Of a stretch of 30,464 bases of DNA, positions 28,944 through 30,464 are shown piece after piece; within the stretch, counting starts at the first letter, position 1; the number at the start of each line of letters is the position of its first letter. Origin of the DNA: a virus. The stretch covers positions 1-30,464 of IMG/VR virus record IMGVR_UViG_3300040810_000205; one strand, written 5' to 3'. A program made the position numbers and the translations under genes. The notes below the pieces were generated by a model. It did not search any database, was not told the origin of the DNA, and worked only from the letters and a program-made list of their open reading frames with translations.

Positions 28944-30163
28944 GTTTGTCTAAGCAGTTGAAGCGCATCGGCGATCAGTCTGAGAGCGTGCGTCGAGATC
29001 GCGCTGCAACGCCGACTGGTTTCGAACCTGGCGTGAAGTACGAGTCTGATGGTTCGCGTCTTGTGACGACACCACCGATGACAGAAGTGCTTGATGATGA
29101 GTCAGCGTGGCGTGATGCTGTCGAATCGCTTGGCGTGTCTGTGCCTGATGGTTGGCGTGTGCGTCTTGTCGAGATGCGTTTCGATCCTGCTGCGTGGCAT
29201 CGAGACAAAGACGGTGACGGTACTGCATACACATCACCAGTGTGGCGTTATCGCTTCGCTGTTGAGCAGAATCCTCATGCGCTTGCTGATCTCGATCTTG
29301 ATGACTTGTTTTCGTCTGTGCGTCGTCGTAAGAGCGTCAAGAGCGCATCGTGTGTCGATGATGTCGCTTTCGTTGTCGCGTTCGCTGATATGCAGATCGG
29401 CAAGAAAGATCAGCAAGGCGGCGTTGATGTCATTGTTGAGAAGGTGCTGACATCGACGAGTCTTGCTGTCGATCAGTTGAAGCATTTGCGCAAGATGAAC
29501 ATCAAGCCGAAGACTGTTGTGCTCGCGTATCTTGGCGACTGCATTGAAGGCTTCGTGTCACAGAACGGTCGTCTTGCATGGCGCACCGATTTGACTTTGA
29601 CAGAGATGCTGCGCGTGTATCGGCGTTTGGTGTTGCATGCGATCGATGAGTTCTTGCCTTACTGCGAGGACATGCTTGTCGCTGCTGTACCTGGCAATCA
29701 TGGCGAGACAATCAGAACACCTGTCACGACTCGCGCCGATGACTCGTTCGACACGGACGCTGTTTCTGCTGTTGCTGATGCGTGTGCATTGAACGTCGAT
29801 CGATACGGCAAAGTCTCTTTCGTGTTCCCTCGAGATGATGAGATGACTGTGACGCTTGATGTCAATGGCACGATCATGACGCTTGCGCATGGTCATCAGT
29901 TCCGTCGAGGCGACGCAATCAGTTGGTGGTCAGGTCAAGCAACAGGCATGACAAGCGCAGGCGATTCGACGTTGCTGCTCGCTGGTCATCTGCATCACTT
30001 GAAGATCGAGACTGCAGGCCCTCGCACATTCATTCAAGCACCAGCACTTGATTCTGGAAGTGCATGGTTCAAAGAAGCCACAGGTCTAGCAGCACCTTCA
30101 GGTCTTGTCACTTTGATTGTCGGGAGAGGTTCGTGGGATCATCTGCGCGTCGTGACTGCATAG
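28940..30163 (+). CDS. Calcineurin-like metallophosphoesterase, 407 aa
   Basis: Phosphodiesterase/nuclease fold with two metal ions. The motifs appear in order: ADMQIGK (Asp and Gln variants of D-x-H), GDCIEGF (GD), VPGNHGE (GNH), LAHGHQF and AGHLHH (H and GHxH). The N-terminal 110 residues are a separate polar region without motifs (SLSKQLKRIGDQSESVRRDR). The start is GTG 28940 in a GTGA overlap. Similar proteins are common in actinophages near replication genes and are thought to act on nucleic acid, but the substrate is unknown. It could also be a SbcD-like nuclease subunit without its partner. Confidence 0.88.
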   Translation: MSLSKQLKRIGDQSESVRRDRAATPTGFEPGVKYESDGSRLVTTPPMTEVLDDESAWRDAVESLGVSVPDGWRVRLVEMRFDPAAWHRDKDGDGTAYTSPVWRYRFAVEQNPHALADLDLDDLFSSVRRRKSVKSASCVDDVAFVVAFADMQIGKKDQQGGVDVIVEKVLTSTSLAVDQLKHLRKMNIKPKTVVLAYLGDCIEGFVSQNGRLAWRTDLTLTEMLRVYRRLVLHAIDEFLPYCEDMLVAAVPGNHGETIRTPVTTRADDSFDTDAVSAVADACALNVDRYGKVSFVFPRDDEMTVTLDVNGTIMTLAHGHQFRRGDAISWWSGQATGMTSAGDSTLLLAGHLHHLKIETAGPRTFIQAPALDSGSAWFKEATGLAAPSGLVTLIVGRGSWDHLRVVTA

Positions 30164-30417
30164 TTGATGAGTCGATCTGTAACGAAGCACTCGATCTGTT
30201 GTCTGTTGATCGAATGCTTGATTACGGTCACCCTTCTGAGAATCTGACACGCACCGCAACTCTCTGGTCTGTTGTGCTTGGTGTCGATGTTGATGCATCG
30301 CAAGTCGCAACATGCATGGCCTTGATGAAGATCAGTCGTCAATGCCATACGCCATTGCGTGACAACACAGTTGATGCGATCGCGTATCTGCTCATTGCTG
30401 ACTCACTCATGCACTAG
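30133..30417 (+). CDS. DUF6378-like protein, 94 aa
   Basis: The sequence CNEALDLLSVDRMLDYGHPS, then ENLTRTATLWSVVLGVDVDA, VATCMALMKISRQCH and DNTVDAIAYLLIADSL has the pattern (RxxxYG-P-x-N, LWS, LKISR, DN-D-YL) of DUF6378, found in many phages and often linked to nucleotide-metabolism genes. Start GTG 30133 is chosen because GGGAGAGG precedes it, overlapping the phosphoesterase by 31 bases; an in-frame ATG at 30064 would overlap by 100. Function is not established; a role in nucleotide pools is possible. Confidence 0.78.
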   Translation: MGSSARRDCIVDESICNEALDLLSVDRMLDYGHPSENLTRTATLWSVVLGVDVDASQVATCMALMKISRQCHTPLRDNTVDAIAYLLIADSLMH

Positions 30418-30464
30418 AGTCTCGATGTGTTCGTGTCAGTTCACGCGAGCGTAGGTCCACTCTC

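Noticed and set aside
1-30464. Prophage signature (integrase, attachment site, repressor)
   Set aside because: No integrase, excisionase pair, repressor or host flanking gene is visible, so lysogeny cannot be supported from this window.
30418-30464. Start of another gene at the right edge
   Set aside because: The only ATG nearby opens a frame that stops after nine codons; nothing further can be supported.

Overview
The window is a continuous piece of a tailed double-stranded DNA phage genome (siphovirus layout with HK97-type head genes). It carries about 48 genes, all on the + strand and mostly overlapping by 1 or 4 bases (TAATG, ATGA, GTGA). No integrase, repressor, tRNA, rRNA, CRISPR array or insertion sequence is visible. 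An actinobacterial host is suggested by two independent signs: a WhiB-family iron-sulphur regulator gene, and a perfect actinobacterial-type LexA/SOS operator (TCGAAC-N4-GTTCGA). The DNA is dense in GATC and TCGA strings and of middling GC content. I cannot name the host more precisely.

Layout. (1) 1-7151, early/replication module: C-terminal end of an unknown protein (possibly recombination), two unknown proteins, RusA-like resolvase, C5 DNA methyltransferase, CmoA-like methyltransferase, replication-initiation-like protein, small unknown protein, WhiB regulator, SSB, unknown Cys protein, double zinc-finger/HTH protein, SOS-box-preceded SprT-like metalloprotease and two small proteins. (2) 7152-7563, an A/C-rich non-coding gap with a perfect 13-bp hairpin. 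(3) 7564-8305, two small unknown genes and an HNH endonuclease. (4) 8306-8464, a spacer with repeats, a plausible packaging (cos/pac) region. (5) 8465-16342, packaging and head: small and large terminase, a two-TM peptide, HK97 portal, three extra structural genes, a composite prohead protease with an internal start, and major capsid. (6) 16433-18867, a cassette of two glycosyltransferases and a methyltransferase placed inside the structural operon. (7) 18864-27626, connector, tail terminator, tail tube, tail assembly chaperones with a CCCTTTG -1 frameshift site, gp10-like protein, tape measure, minor tail protein and glycine-rich tail-tip/adhesin genes. (8) 27623-28680, lysis: membrane protein, r1t-type holin, amidase endolysin. 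(9) 28677-30417, a small unknown protein, a metallophosphoesterase and a DUF6378-like protein. Both ends of the window cut an operon, so the remaining replication genes (polymerase, helicase, nuclease) probably lie outside.

How it works together: the early genes copy, recombine and methylate DNA and may adjust host transcription (WhiB) and tRNA modification (CmoA-like). HNH, TerS and TerL cut and package DNA through the portal. The protease matures the HK97-fold capsid. The glycosyltransferase/methyltransferase cassette may decorate the virion. The chaperones and tape measure build a tail of perhaps 145 nm (969 residues at about 0.15 nm each, inference), tipped by a polyglycine adhesin. Holin and amidase release progeny.

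Most notable observations: the glycan-modification cassette next to the capsid gene; an internal ribosome binding site that would give a stand-alone 236-residue protease inside a 408-residue fusion; twin hairpins with the same apex ahead of the capsid gene; the SOS box ahead of the SprT-like gene; a CmoA-like phage enzyme; and sharp switches of third-codon-base preference (A/C versus G/T) near 8.3 kb and inside the adhesin gene near 25.7 kb, which point to recent recombination.
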